64,000 nt of DNA. Source: Phyto melanocephala (lineage: Eukaryota; Arthropoda; Insecta; Diptera; Rhinophoridae). This document shows, in pieces, positions 12,891 to 24,395 of the stretch. How positions within the stretch are numbered: position 1 is the stretch's first letter; every line of letters starts with the position of its first letter. A program made the translations under genes and the position numbers. The notes below the pieces were generated by a model. It saw only the letters and a list, made by a program, of their open reading frames with translations. It searched no databases and was not told the origin of the DNA. Location: assembly GCA_941918925.1 (NCBI GenBank), contig OW799235.1:33035201-33099200 (forward strand), in the 5' to 3' direction.

Positions 12891-13993
12891 ACATTGGGTA
12901 GCTTCTTCATGGAAAACAAATATAAATTAAACAAAAATACAAATTTTCAATACAACATTTAAAGTGTTATAAATAAAATGTTCAGATAGCTGTAATTTTT
13001 TATGGATTATAAAGAAGATACGTTCCGATTAAGTATGGAATAAAACATCCATCAAATGGCCCCACGGCTCTGACGACAGTCCATAACTCCTTTCATAAAA
13101 TTTTCCATGACATTTTCACTGAGATATGGATAATGGATATCGGATTTAAGCTCAGAAATTGTTTTTGAAATTGTTTTGTATTTGCTTAAATTCGAGATTT
13201 CACAAAACCAAAAAGAAAAAAACAGATGATCTTGGTTGCCAGACATCAGAATTTCTTGGGATAATTTTTTCTGGATTATTTTATGAGCGATAATGCAGGT
13301 GGTCCCGTCTTGCTGAAACCATATGACTTTCAGCTCCATGCTGGTTAAGACCACAAGAACTCCATTATCATATTCCTGTAATAAATGCCGTTCACAGTCA
13401 CTGCAATTTTTGCCTCATCTTAAAAAATTAAGGCCCAATCACGCTGCTTAACCAAAATCCGCATCAGACAGTTGCTCACTGTGGATTGCATGGGAATTTT
13501 CTGAGCCCCTAGTTCGACATTTTTGTGTATTCACGAAGCCATGCAGATGAAAATGGGCTTCATCGGGGAACATCACATTTTCCAAAAAGTTGGCGATGAC
13601 TTTCTTTGCTCACTTTACGTATTGGACGAATTGCCGACGCTTTTAATGTTCAGCTGGTTTGAGCTCCTGAAAATTCTGAATTTTGTACGCATGAAAGTGA
13701 AGGTCTTTCGTCAAAATTCGCTACATACTGCATAGCGCTAACACTCTTGTTTACAACAGCAACGTTTTCAAGTGACTGACCGGTATGTTGACGCACAGGA
13801 GTTTTAATGTCCCGAACCGACCAATTTTCTTTAATTTTTTTTACCACTCTTTAAATGGCTGACACATTAGGTGTATTTTCTCGACCTTCCGTTTTTTTTA
13901 ACTTTTAACAGCTGCCAAATTTAATAGTTGCCACTGGCACAAAACAATTACACTAAATTTAAAAAGTGCATACTTACTGAAGCACCCTTTACA
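12891..13993 (-). mobile_element. Mariner relic, minus strand
   Basis: The right end (12 bases from GAAGCACCCTTTAC, 13980-13993) is roughly inverse to TTGGGTAGCTTCTTCATGG near 12893-12912, giving plausible terminal repeats. Transposase coding lies between them on the minus strand. The left end is less certain than the right. Confidence 0.55.
13052..13850 (-). pseudogene. Mariner transposase relic
   Basis: Reading from high to low coordinates on the minus strand: an N-terminal linker, QNSEFQELKPAEH (about 13690-13650), DEAHFHLHGFVNTQKCRT (about 13565-13510, first catalytic Asp), WALIF (about 13430), and an intact 100-codon frame 13354-13052. That frame contains WFQQDGTTC (second Asp), KTISELKSDI, SENVMENFMKGV and a CRQSRG end. 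The CDLTPLD block with the third Asp has diverged to FWFCEIS. The protein is inactive. Confidence 0.7.
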
Positions 13994-14159
13994 AAGAAAA
14001 AAAATTCAAAGAAATATATCACATTTTAGAGCTTATTAACTAATAGCCTATAATTTTGAGCAACACCATTAGTTGTAAGTATGTTCTGTAGTTAGTCCTT
14101 TGTATAGATGGTTATTAAAAATTAATTTGAATTTCATATTCTATATGTTTGGATGGAAA

Positions 14160-14524
14160 ACACTTATTCGTTCAAAAACTAATATTACATTACCATAAAC
14201 AATTTTATCATCAATTAACTGATGCTGTAATTAACGGTATTCGAAAGAAATATTATATTCCAAATATTCAATCAATTGAAAAATCTGTCGTCCATAGTGG
14301 TTCTACCTGCAAACGTTTAAAATTTTAAATTATTAATGAGTTGATTAACATCTGATCGCTTACTAGTTCATTATAAGCCCTTTACTTCAGTAGGAGTCGA
14401 CTATCTTGGCCCATTTTTAGTTAAAATTGGTCACAGAATTAAAAGGAGATATGGCTGTTTATTCATTTGTTTAACAACAATAGCAATTCTTGTTAAAATT
14501 GTTCATTCTATTACAGCAGATTCT
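14160..14524 (+). pseudogene. BEL/Pao LTR-retrotransposon integrase fragment
   Basis: The first part (14167-14331) reads as the integrase zinc-binding region: LHYHKQFYHQLTDAVING, RKKYYIPNIQS, then VVHSGSTCKR. The second part (14373-14524) is the start of the catalytic core: FTSVGVDYLGPFLVKIGHR, KRRYGCLFICLTTIA, HSITADS. The Asp of VDYLGP is the first of the DDE triad. The first Cys of the CxxC is lost. The second Asp (SDNGTNF block) and all LTRs are missing, because the fragment ends abruptly at 14524 where GC-richer LINE sequence begins. Confidence 0.7.
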
Positions 14525-15065
14525 CGCGAAGGGGTAGTCATCTTGTCGCGATGCGATGGCTTAAAAACCCATCCCCTGCCTACCAGCGTCTGTTTCTCTT
14601 AGTTTTGGCGGCTGGCAGGCAACTTCTCAACCCCCTCTTTACACAGGCTGTTGAGAATGCGTCCGCCTTTTTATATCGTCGGTCCGCAACCATAAATCCA
14701 CCAACGTCTGTCCTCAGAGTGAGGGTTGGTATGTTGGTTGCAAACAACCCATTCGTCCGTAATGTAGAAAAAATCATGCCCTACGTATCCGGTAAAGGTC
14801 TTCATAACCTCCGGAGACCCAGCTACTGCAGTGTCGGTATCAGGCTGCAGTACGTTGCACAGAAAACAATCCAAAAGGGCCTTCACTACTAAGCGTTCCG
14901 CTTATAAAATAATAAGTTGGTTTGGTGAAAAACCTACTGACGAGCTCACGGAGCAAGAGATAAGCTCTCTCCGGTGGGCGAAAACCCTCGTTGAGGGGTT
15001 AAAACGTGATCGTCCTAATGCAGGTGTAGGCAGTCCTAAACGGCAACGGTCACTTTTCCAGGAAC
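14525..15065 (+). pseudogene. LINE 5' fragment with ORF1-like peptide
   Basis: A sharply GC-richer block begins at 14525. Its 3' half reads STKRSAYKIISWFGEKP-like residues, then LTEQEISSLRWAKTLVEGL and GVGSPKRQRSLF (14890-15060). The SLRWAK and KRQRS motifs are typical of the start of ORF1 in LOA/I-type fly LINEs (family knowledge). The 5' half looks untranslated. It could be the 5' part of the same lineage as the RNase H fragments in this window, but no overlap proves that. It abuts the BEL/Pao fragment directly. Confidence 0.5.
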
Positions 15066-15625
15066 AAAAGATAAAGATAATAATATTTTCTGTCCAGATA
15101 CAGTTTTCTTTTTTTTTTGGTCAGAGCTATGTCCAACTAATCTTCTTTTTCTTTTGTGGTTATAATATTTATATTACAAGAATCATAATTTCTTAGTGAT
15201 GACTCTATATTTATATTTCGAATAGAAATTCTACAGACACAACTGTGAAATTTTACTATTACGACTAAACTATGCGATTGACAACAATTGTGCTACTCAC
15301 ACCCGTTATTACTAATGTATCTAAATATGGAATTTTCGAGTTTTATTCCTCTCAGTAGTAAATTTTATAAAAACATGAAATGAATTAAAAGTTCTTAACA
15401 ATTTACCAATATATTGACTTGAAACAATACAAAAAAACTCATCAAAATATTTCGCAATTATCTTTAATCCTACATTTGGTTTCTGAATACAACAATCCAA
15501 TAATATCTCCATAACGATATCAGCTATAATTAGAGAAACTAGAGATCCAATAGGCAGCCCTTTTTTGTATATATCTATATTTGAAATACATATCTATTAT
15601 CTACCAAACAAAATTTTTAAATACT
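15066..15625. other. Non-coding DNA, nothing recognised
   Basis: AT-rich sequence with T-runs and no repeat family recognised. Confidence 0.4.
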
Positions 15626-15635
15626 TAGAAAAAGA

Positions 15636-15848
15636 AGAAGAAGGGTGCCTTGGTGGACTAGCCAGTAGTGTGCTGGTCTGCTAGTTTGGGGGTTGCAGGT
15701 TCGATTCCCGCCAGAGACTCTGGACTAGTCTGCTTCTCTTCTCTCTTTTCTATTCTGTTCTTACTTTTTTATTCAGGTATCACAATGGGATCAATATAAT
15801 GGACCCAAGTGAGCTGCACAAGAGCTGCCTTTTCTACCTAACCTAACC
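15636..15848 (+). mobile_element. tRNA-derived SINE, copy 1
   Basis: A SINE bounded by a perfect 10-bp target duplication TAGAAAAAGA (15626-15635 and 15849-15858). The head has the RNA polymerase III promoter: A-box-like TAGCCAGTAGTG (15659-15670) and B box GGTTCGATTCC (15698-15708). A CT-rich body follows, then a 3' tail CCTTTTCTACCTAACCTAAC. The tail matches the 3' tail of the LINE at 28439-29367, which points to that LINE as the likely source of the reverse transcriptase. A second copy is at 39819-40038. Confidence 0.85.
15659..15708 (+). promoter_or_regulatory. Internal Pol III promoter of the SINE (A and B boxes)
   Basis: A-box-like TAGCCAGTAGTG and a consensus B box GGTTCGATTCC, separated by about 27 bases, the spacing found in tRNA genes and tRNA-SINEs. 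The rest of the tRNA fold is not maintained, so this is not called as a tRNA gene. Confidence 0.75.
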
Positions 15849-15858
15849 TAGAAAAAGA

Positions 15859-17130
15859 TTCTTATCTCTTTTTTTTATAATTTTCTATGATATCCCAGTT
15901 TTTTGAAAATATCTAAAACTATATCTATTTGTATAACTGGAAATAAAGATGCAAGTGAAATTAATTTTTCCTTATCTTGTATCTCTAAGTATCACTTTTC
16001 TATATTATAAAAAATTATTTACATTTTATTTACAGTCTTCAGTTAACCTATTTGAAATAAAAGTTATATACATACTTACAAGGTTTATAAGGTGAAGGTT
16101 AACAAAATAACATACTGGTCTTATCGGCTTAAGACTTAAAATAATACGACTGACTCACTGTAAAAAAAAAATTTGAAAAATAAACTTTAATCGAAGGAAA
16201 ATTAGAAATAGTCCAAGTTTCTGTAGCCAAATTAAATTTTAAAACTACCAGGTTTGCATTCTAACAACGATGGCTTTACTAATTTGAAAATTGTATGCAA
16301 CTTATGAATAATTTCAATCAAAAAACCAGCCCTGCTAACAGACCAAAAAATATCTGAAAATGATTATATTCGCCTTTAACGAAAAGTTTTAACACAGAGC
16401 GTAAAAATATCCCACTGTGGTGTTAAAATCACATTAAACAAGAATACCTTGTTCAGGATTTCTTCTTTAATAATGTGTTGAAACAATGTTTTTTTTTATT
16501 TATTTTTTCGATTATTGAATTAATTAAGTGCAACCGAAAACCTTCTGACCTTTTTTTGTAAACTGCACAATAGTTTTGAACATTTATATTATGAAAATAA
16601 CAAAAGAAAAGAAACTCACTACTTGAACGCGTCATTTAAAAATAGCCAACTGCTTTGAAAACCTAATTTATTACAAATGATTTCATCTTATTGTTAAACG
16701 TTTATAGAAAACTTCTAAAACAAATTATTTGTTTCAAACGACATGCCACACAGCCCATTTGACTCACAAAATTTCTTTAAGTGTAACGCCTAAACAAAAG
16801 AAAAAGACATAAATATGTAAAAAGAACTATTATTTACTACAGGTAAGAATAGCTATTAACAAATATGGTCAAAACTATGCTTGATCATGCATGCAGTAAA
16901 AAAATACAAATCGACAAAAGCAATGAAAACGAATAAACACTCCACCAACAAATAAATACATGAAAAAAAAATATTAAAAAAACGCATAAACACTACAACA
17001 GAATAAATACTACAGAAGCAACAAAATACAACAACAAAATAGGTATAAAACCACTTAAAAAGGTTAAACATTCTTTACATGCTTTTATTTCTGATTGTAA
17101 TTGTTTGAAGTCTTTGAAATACTTTAAGAC
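15859..17130. other. AT-rich non-coding DNA
   Basis: No coding or repeat family recognised. Confidence 0.4.
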
Positions 17131-17133
17131 CTC

Positions 17134-17284
17134 ACACACGGTTACTGCAAGCCAAACAGTGGTATGAACATTTGCACCAGCACTAGCAACAGTAGTACTT
17201 CAATTATTATTGTATGCCCTCCACCACCGCTACTGGTTGGTTACAGACAGTCTATATGAGTTTGGCATACCGTGTGTAACCCCA
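17134..17284. repeat. Short inverted-repeat element or stem, about 150 bp
   Basis: CACACGGTTACTGCAAGCCAAAC on the left (about 17136-17158) is roughly inverse to GTTTGGCATACCGTGTG on the right (about 17260-17276). The interior is less AT-rich than the flanks (ACTAGCAACAGTAG, CCACCACCGC). It may be a small MITE; no target duplication was resolved. Confidence 0.35.
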
Positions 17285-17544
17285 GATAATATTCATAGTA
17301 GACCCAACAACTTATTGTTGATTCTGGTGACTTTCTAGTGATTTTGTTGTGTTCATTTGTCTGTGGGAAACATTTTCTAATTCAAACTAATAAACTTAAT
17401 TTACGCAAACATTTTTTTTAAAATAAATTAAATGCTTTTATGTATCATTTTCTCTATATAATTTTTGATTTGTTTTTTTATGAAAAATTGTAGAAAAATT
17501 CCTAAAAAAATTCAATATAATAAAAATTTTGGTAAAAGTCCTGC

Positions 17545-18395
17545 GCCTTGAGTCTGGGGAAGTACGTGTCCGTCTATCAGACAGAAGTGCTTGGTTTGCT
17601 GCAAGCGTTGGATAAAATGTTGAAACGTCGAATTCAGGGGAAAAGAATTCTCCCTGCACTTGATAACCAATCGGTTATGAAACATGTGCGCCGGATGGGT
17701 GTGAACTCCGCTTTGGTGCTTGTGTGTGTTCTAAAGTGAGCCTCTTCAAATGAGGTGACGCTTCTATGTATTGGTATAGCTGCTGCTCAGGAGACCTGCA
17801 ACAACATTCTGTGAACCAGAACCTAGAATTGCTCTGGGTGATGGGTTAATGCGGTCAACGGCCTTTCAATTGGCAAACTATAAACTTGCAAAGGTGGATG
17901 AAGGGAACCACTTTTAGACAAGCTCGTATGATGCAGGGATGGAGTAAAGGTACTCGGATTTAATCAGGTGGGATGAGTTGGATGACTGCGTTGATTACAG
18001 AATATGGAAACTTCAAATTACATTTGAGGAGGATGCAGATCGATGACGCAATTTGTAGAATGTGCCTGGCAAATAATGAGACAGCAGCGCTTGTAGTACA
18101 CGAAAGTCCAGCACTGGCGAGCGGGCAAGCACACAGTAAGTGTGGACGTTATGGGGGACATAAGTCTGAAGGAAATACTAGCGATTACTAAGAACTGTGC
18201 GATGAGGACAATCGCTAAATAGCAGTATAATATCAATTTGGTAGTCAAGAACAAACGGCGGTTATGATGCGAAAGTCAGTATAGGAAGGGATACCGATCG
18301 GCTGCATCCAAATAACATAGCAGCGAATGGGGTCGAAAACGGACCCGAGATAGTAATAGTTCGCTTTGATACTACCCCTACATATGTTCTTTGTA
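17545..18395 (+). mobile_element. I/LOA-like LINE, RNase H copy 2, heavily mutated
   Basis: This copy is collinear with 11870-12745 of copy 1. It starts inside RNase H (LGKYVSVYQTEVLGLLQAL, 17553) and continues through LDNQSVMKH (17662-17690). It retains sequence between RNase H and the QLANYKLAKVDEG block that copy 1 lacks. It then has SWMTALITEYGNFKLHL (17973 onward) and the CRMC tail (18055). The 3' UTR shares GGGGTCGAAAA.GGACCC and CCCCTACATATG with copy 1. No target duplication is evident, and multiple stops and frameshifts are present. Confidence 0.8.
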
Positions 18396-20092
18396 CCTTT
18401 ATATAAATTATTTCTTTAAAAGTAAAGTACATATGTAGTACTTATGTATAGAGATTGCAATTAATAGTTTTGCTTAAAAACTAAAATATTTCTTATTACT
18501 AAATAATTGGTAGAGGGCATTTGAAAACCGGCACAGCCAAATACAACATTTTAATTTGTGTTTTTTTTAATAACCGTTAAAACTAAAAATTATTTCCAAA
18601 TTCGACAACTTTGAATTTCAGGTCTTTGTTTCGTATTTTTTTTTTTTTTTTTCAAAACTATCATATGGTTCTTAAAGAAGAAGAAGAAGAAAAACGTAAG
18701 CATAGAATTGTGTGCAATTAAGTCATTGTTAATATTTATTATATTCCAACACTATTATCTTCATTTAGCCAGCAAAGAAAACATTCAACAACACATCTCT
18801 TTGATTTAATCAGGCTTAAAATATATTTAAATTTCCATGCATACCCCCAGTAAATTGTGTCAAAAAGAACAACAACAAAGAGACGTACCGAGCGGCGTCT
18901 TATACCCAGCATGAATCATTCTTAGAATTTGTTTTTTTTTTTTTTTGTTACAAATTATTAGGTTATTTGTATAGAAATATGTTAGACATACAGATACACA
19001 TGCACACATGCCTGAGACGACAAGCTACTATCGTGTGACAAACCCAAATTTTTTGTCGCAATTTGTATGTGAAGCTACTTTTTTCCATTTTGTATGCAGA
19101 AAAAAATAAATTCATTCAGTCAGTCACTACCTAAAAATGTAACAATATTAAGATAAAAAGAATATTTTTTTTTTATTTTCAAGAGTTAAAGAATAGAGGA
19201 AAGGAGACATTTTGTTCATTTACTCGTTATGGTGCTAAAAATTTATTGAAGAAAGATTGCAAAATTATGATGAAATCATGAGTTAAATTGTACGTAAAGG
19301 ATTATACATAGAAATATAACCTGTAAGAGAAGTGAGAATTTTTATAAAAGGACTTATTTAGATCAGAGCAAATTTACCCTTAAAATACCTCTTTTTATTC
19401 AAACTGTTTAATTTTTTTAGATCTTCACTTGCTGTTTTAAAATTATTTAACCAATTTTTATGCAAATCATTACTTTTTAAAATCGTAAATTGTCATAAAT
19501 GCCAATCTTGTCTTTTGCACACAAGTTCAATTAACACATTTACTCGCCACACACTCACACTTTTTCACATGCGTTGAAAGTATGGGGAACTAAAATTAAA
19601 GACTTCTTATAATATGTGATTGATAAAATGTGTTACGACGATTTCAATTTAAATGTTAAAAATGTATTTTCTCCTTTTTTTATTGATATCAATTTAAGCT
19701 GCCCTTATGTGTTCAAAATGTCATATTAATAATTTATTGAACAAAATATAGATTTTTTCTCAACACGAAATAAAATAAAAATATTTTAAGTAGTCAGACG
19801 CCATGAGTTATGACAACAAATGTGTGCGAATCAAGGCAAACATTCCATTAAAGTGAAATAATAATGGTATTGGAACATTTATTGCCATGTATTGGAAATT
19901 CAATAAAATTAAAATATTCTGGAAATTAGGGGATCGTGGTTATGATGAATGATTAGATGAAGATGATTTTGTGATTCAACATACATAAAGGGTTATCAAA
20001 ATATATATATTTTTTTTTAATAAAAAAAAAAATATTTACACCTGAACAAAATCTAGTAGATTTGAATTCAAATCTGTATTATAAACTATACC
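18396..20092. other. AT-rich non-coding DNA
   Basis: Poly-T and poly-A tracts and simple AAG repeats near 18678-18693; no gene or mobile element recognised. Confidence 0.4.
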
Positions 20093-20100
20093 GTTTAAAC

Positions 20101-20437
20101 CAAGGCATATTCATAAGGCACATATATGCATCACGGCTTTCATACACAACAATAAAAAAACACATGCATTTTGTTCTTGTCACACAATTTTTTTTTCTTC
20201 TTTAATTTTAATCGCTTCGAAAAGACATTAAAGCAAAAACTTTTTATTCATGGCTTTGTATTTTTTAAAACGTTTTAAACCAACTGAAACAACGAATTAT
20301 TTTATTATGTAAAAAAAGTGAAAAAAATAAGTTTAACAAATGCAAGCAAACTTTAAAAAAAAAAGTTGGTAACGCTAATAAATTGTATATAAAAACAGTC
20401 AGCTGCTTGGATACGAGTACCTTATTAATCTACCTTG
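20101..20437. mobile_element. CAAGG-end MITE-like element (E3), 337 bp
   Basis: The left end CAAGGCATATTCATAAGG and the inverse right end (rc CAAGGTAGATTAATAAGG) form terminal repeats. The rc right arm also carries CAGCTGACTGTTTTT, as in the related copies at 22108, 24188 and 34674. The flanking octamers GTTTAAAC and GGTAATAC agree at only 5 of 8 positions, so it is an old insertion or the left edge is approximate. No coding capacity. Confidence 0.55.
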
Positions 20438-20487
20438 GGTAATACTGTTTTTTTGGGATTTTTTTAAAATATCATTTTTATCAATGT

Positions 20488-20556
20488 GTATTTATAAGGT
20501 GGTTCTTATATCTCTCTCTGAGAGAGATTTCTGCCAAGTGCAGCCACCTTATAAAC
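20488..20556. repeat. 66-bp imperfect palindrome
   Basis: TTTATAAGGTGG at the left and CCACCTTATAAA at the right are exact inverses, and the centre TCTCTC.TCT.GAGAGA is itself inverted. It could fold into a cruciform or be the fused ends of a deleted transposon. Confidence 0.6.
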
Positions 20557-20719
20557 TATGGTTAGTTTTTTCTTTGTTCAGCGAGGTATTTTTTAGTTTT
20601 AAAAAACCACAGTTGCATTACTAGAGACGTAAATTTCGTTTTGTATGAGAAATAAACTGAATTTTGCTCGAGATATTGTAAGTAGGTATAAACCTTATTA
20701 CAAACACGAGTATTATTGA

Positions 20720-21040
20720 ACACGACTTTATTTATGTGACTGTCGCGACTGATGCCTTAATAGCTTATCTTACCAGTCCAATTTGTCCAGGACTTTTTTG
20801 ACTGTTTCGTCTGAAATCTTAAGAATAGCTCTGAAAATATTAACTTTAAAAGCGTGCATAGCATCTGTATTTATCAGCACTTCATAAGCGGCTCCGAGGC
20901 GTCTAATTGACAGCGCCAAGACGACTGATAACCAGATTTTCGATTTTAGTGTGCGCAATATGGATTGTTTGATGAGTTGGATGACATGATGTATCGGAAC
21001 CCATGGTGTTCTAAAACCCAAGTTACCAAATTTCATATCT
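20720..21040 (-). pseudogene. Mariner/Tc1-superfamily transposase C-terminal relic
   Basis: The minus-strand frame 21036-20770 ends with AMHAFKVNIFRAILKISDET followed by VKKVLDKLDW. That is the helical C-terminus seen in transposases with an ALKVNILRAW block. After a frameshift, SRDSHINKVVF (about 20745-20713) matches the usual SRGSHIN terminal motif. The catalytic core upstream is unreadable. The assignment rests on the tail only. Confidence 0.5.
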
Positions 21041-22099
21041 CAGCTCATAAAAAATCCATAATCCTGGTTCTGAAGCGCTTACTGAAATGTTTATTTCAGC
21101 GTCATTTTCGAAAATTAAAGGGTACTGATTTTATCACATCAAACTGTGAAATACATGGTGTGCTGGTTTTTTTATCCCCAGATTTTATAAGGCCCCAACT
21201 GAGAAGGAGTTACATATAAGATTATAGTTTGCTTTAAATTGCTGGTAGAATTGAACATTGTAAGCGAACAAATTAATATCTTTGTGTGGATTTCTTCTCG
21301 TATCGTATCTCGTATGTCGAGTTGTTGAGATTGGTGGTGAGTCGATGTTTTTGAAAGGAGTTGCGCACTTTGTTCTAGTTTTGAGTAGATAATAAACGTA
21401 CGTCGATGAAAAATCATGTTCAGTGTGTCACACTAGCAAGCCACTCTCACGAACTTTTTGCACAAACTTGCGTACAGCTCTCCTGTAGGTGTTTCATTTT
21501 GTCAAAAACTTCTTGTCAACAAGTCATACTTTGTACAACACAGTACATACTTTTGAAATAAGTTTGCAATATTTCCCAACATCTGCGTTAGGTCCGCGAA
21601 TTAACAATTTGTAACAGAAAAATCTATATTCAATTTGTTTTCTCTGTGTGCCAACTAGGAAATGGAAAAAAAAAAATTAAAAACTTAGAAGCATTTATAA
21701 AATTATAAACTTTATGCGGAGTCCAAAGAAAATAATTAACTTAAATTTCTTGTCTTTTTTAATACAGAACACAAGTAAGAAAAAATATTAAAAATGGCCT
21801 ATCGTATAAAACCTAATGCAGAATGAAAAATCCAGCAATCGCTTTATAAACATACATTTCATCATAAATGGCGAACATACATCCTTCAAACAATATCAAA
21901 ATTCCCTGAGAAAATTTGCTTATGAAATCTAAGGGACAAGACTATAAGGCTTACTTGACAGTTGTTGTATAGAAATTTGTCAAATAAGCCTTCAATAAAT
22001 TTGAAGCATTTTTTATAAATAAGACAGTTAGATTATACCAAAATCTAGTACTTTCGAGACTTAGAGTAAAACCTAGTTGACTTCCCATACAAAATAAAA
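21041..22099. other. Non-coding DNA, nothing recognised
   Basis: Short chance ORFs only; no domain or repeat recognised. Confidence 0.4.
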
Positions 22100-22107
22100 T
22101 GTACATT

Positions 22108-23016
22108 CAAGGCATATTTATTCATCAGGTAATTGCAGTTCTACAACAATGTCAAAACAACATATATTTTGTTGCTAGAATTTTTATTTCAGATGTCACA
22201 GTCAACTGTATAATATAAACAAAAAATAATATAAATAAAAAGAAAAACAAAATATATTTGTTGAAATACTTTTTTGCTTGAAACACGGGACCAGCGGTAA
22301 TAAATATTTATTTTATTTTTTAAAAGCTTGTCATAAACAAATTTCGGTGCAAACACGTAAAATTCATATTTACTTACTCCATTTGTGTTTCTTGTTCCTT
22401 AAAACGTGGCTCAATCAGTTTTTGAAAACTTATTTGGCATTCTGCCTGTGGCAATGTATCACAAGTCATTGGAGCGTCTGTAAAAAATTACTTTGAACTT
22501 GAAGATCTGGTTGCTGTTCGGGTTCAACCCAAGCCATTGCAACGTCTGTAACGAGATGGCTTTGTGCTTGCAGCTTTGGTTGATGGTAAGGTTCGTGCCA
22601 AAAATAATTTGTTTATGAAATAGGTGGAACTATTGGAAGAGCATTTGTAAAAAAAAATGCTTTATCTCTAATTTTTATAATCTGCATTGGTGAAAAATGA
22701 TCTTCACATAAAAATGCATTTGATAAAAATTTTGTGTGACCTATCTTACTCCACTTACTCATTTACCAACATCCTTTGGAACTTAAAATACAGTCCTTGT
22801 TCCACTTACCCTACCTTTTTTGCATATAAAACATTTTGCCATGCCTAATAATAGGTTTCAGTTTTAGTTTTAGCACAAATTTTATTTTTTATAAAATATT
22901 TTCAATATAGCACTTTAAACACAAATGTAAAAAAATTGACATCTGAAATTCAAAACAAATGAACAAAAAATAGTCAGCTGTTCAAATAAGAGTACCTGAT
23001 GAATAAATATCCCTTG
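22108..23016. mobile_element. CAAGG-end DNA transposon (E1), 909 bp, perfect 8-bp TSD
   Basis: Terminal inverted repeats CAAGGCATATTTATTCATCA (left) and rc CAAGGGATATTTATTCATCA (right) are flanked by the perfect octamer TGTACATT at 22100-22107 and 23017-23024. The 8-bp duplication and CA-initiated ends fit the hAT or P superfamily (family knowledge). The right arm carries the subterminal CAGCTGACTATTTTTT shared with E2-E4. The interior holds no recognisable transposase; scattered frames of up to 72 codons are chance. Non-autonomous. Confidence 0.8.
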
Positions 23017-23024
23017 TGTACATT

Positions 23025-24143
23025 GTTACTAGATTAATTAAGCGAATGCTTTGTTGTTTACATTTATTTATACATGAAGTTTGACATTTAGAGGGGCATA
23101 CTTCAGAGCGATTCTAACACAACCTTATAAACAAAATCCTGCAAAATGTAAAGCAACTACAGTGCGAATGGTGTACATTTCGAGAATAATCTCAAATTAA
23201 ATCCACTATATTTCAGTAAAAGTGCTGGAAGACTACATCATATGCGTAACCCTACCGCGTTAGTCGTCATATTTGTATTAAATTTTAAGCAATAAACCAC
23301 TCAATATATACGGGCATAAACAATTAGACATACATATTGTACATGCATATCGTTCATTTAATATAAAAAGGCATTTTTTGTATATTAGTTAGGTCTTTTC
23401 TATACTAAGGTAACGATATATGCATTCCATTACCCTCTTACTAAATCCTTTGATTATTAACTCCTCACACACACACACTAATATAATCCTTTAAATCATA
23501 CTTTTGATCACTGTAATAACCAACAATATAATATAAGAAATAAGATCTTTGTATATTTTATAATAATCTCACAGTTTTCTCGCCATTGTAATCGTATTTG
23601 TATAAATATTAAACATGTAGATCACATTTTAAATATTCACATTTCCCAAAGCGCTCGACAACAATACCTTGTCATTAATCATCGCATGTGTCTGGAGTAA
23701 TAAAAACGGCGCATTCCTTAAACCAAAAACAACAAATAAAATCAACTGAAATGTAAAACAAAAAGGAGAATAAAACATGTACAAGTACAACAACTATACA
23801 CCATAGACGGTGAGTATCCATTGCGCTTTGTACACGTACCTTAAGTTAGTTAAATTCAGCAGGCAGGCAAACAGCACCATTGAGAAAATTCCAAGATGAA
23901 AAAAAAAATGTGTTGGTTTGGTCAAGATCGCCTTTAATTGGCGCTACCTTGTGTATTGGCATGCATGATTTTGCAAAACAAGAAAACCGTTTAGATGTAT
24001 CAGCGAAATAAAGTCACGAGAGCAAGAGTTTTTTTAGAGAGGCAGTCAATAAAATTTTCTGTGTTGATTTTATTGAAAAGATCTTAACCAAGACAAGCTT
24101 TCATTCCGTTAGAGAACGATTTATACGTTAAACTTGAAACTTA
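23025..24143. other. Non-coding DNA, nothing recognised
   Basis: AT-rich with an AC run near 23468-23480; no gene seen. Confidence 0.4.
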
Positions 24144-24151
24144 ATTTATAC

Positions 24152-24179
24152 CAAGACATGAACTCCTGAATATGCCTTG
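24152..24179. mobile_element. 28-bp minimal remnant of a CAAGG-end element
   Basis: Begins CAAGACATGAACTCC and ends TGAATATGCCTTG, which are the two terminal repeats of the CAAGG family fused with no interior. It is bounded by ATTTATAC (24144-24151) and ATTTATAT (24180-24187), near-identical octamers, so it looks like an insertion that later lost its body. Confidence 0.55.
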
Positions 24180-24187
24180 ATTTATAT

Positions 24188-24387
24188 CAAGGCATATTAA
24201 TTCATCAGGTAATTGCAGTTCGGAGAGAATTTTTTTGTTTATATTTTTAAATATGAAATTTGAAATAAATGAGAGCGGAGAGAAAATTGTTTTTTACCTA
24301 CAGACTTTAACAGTTGAAATTTAAAATAAATGAAGAAAAAATAGTCAGCTGACGAAACAAGATTACCTGATGAATAAATGTGGCTTG
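24188..24387. mobile_element. CAAGG-end MITE (E2), 200 bp
   Basis: The left terminus CAAGGCATATTAATTCATCA and the inverse right terminus (rc CAAGCCACATTTATTCATCA) are flanked by ATTTATAT (24180-24187) and ATTTGTAT (24388-24395), a 7/8 matching target duplication. Subterminal TAATTGCAGTT (left) and rc CAGCTGACTATTTTTT (right) match E1 closely, so this is an internal-deletion derivative of the E1 type. Confidence 0.75.
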
Positions 24388-24395
24388 ATTTGTAT

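Noticed and set aside
15651..15720. Genuine tRNA gene
   Set aside because: A and B boxes are present, but the acceptor and anticodon stems are not maintained, and the unit is flanked by a target duplication with a SINE tail.
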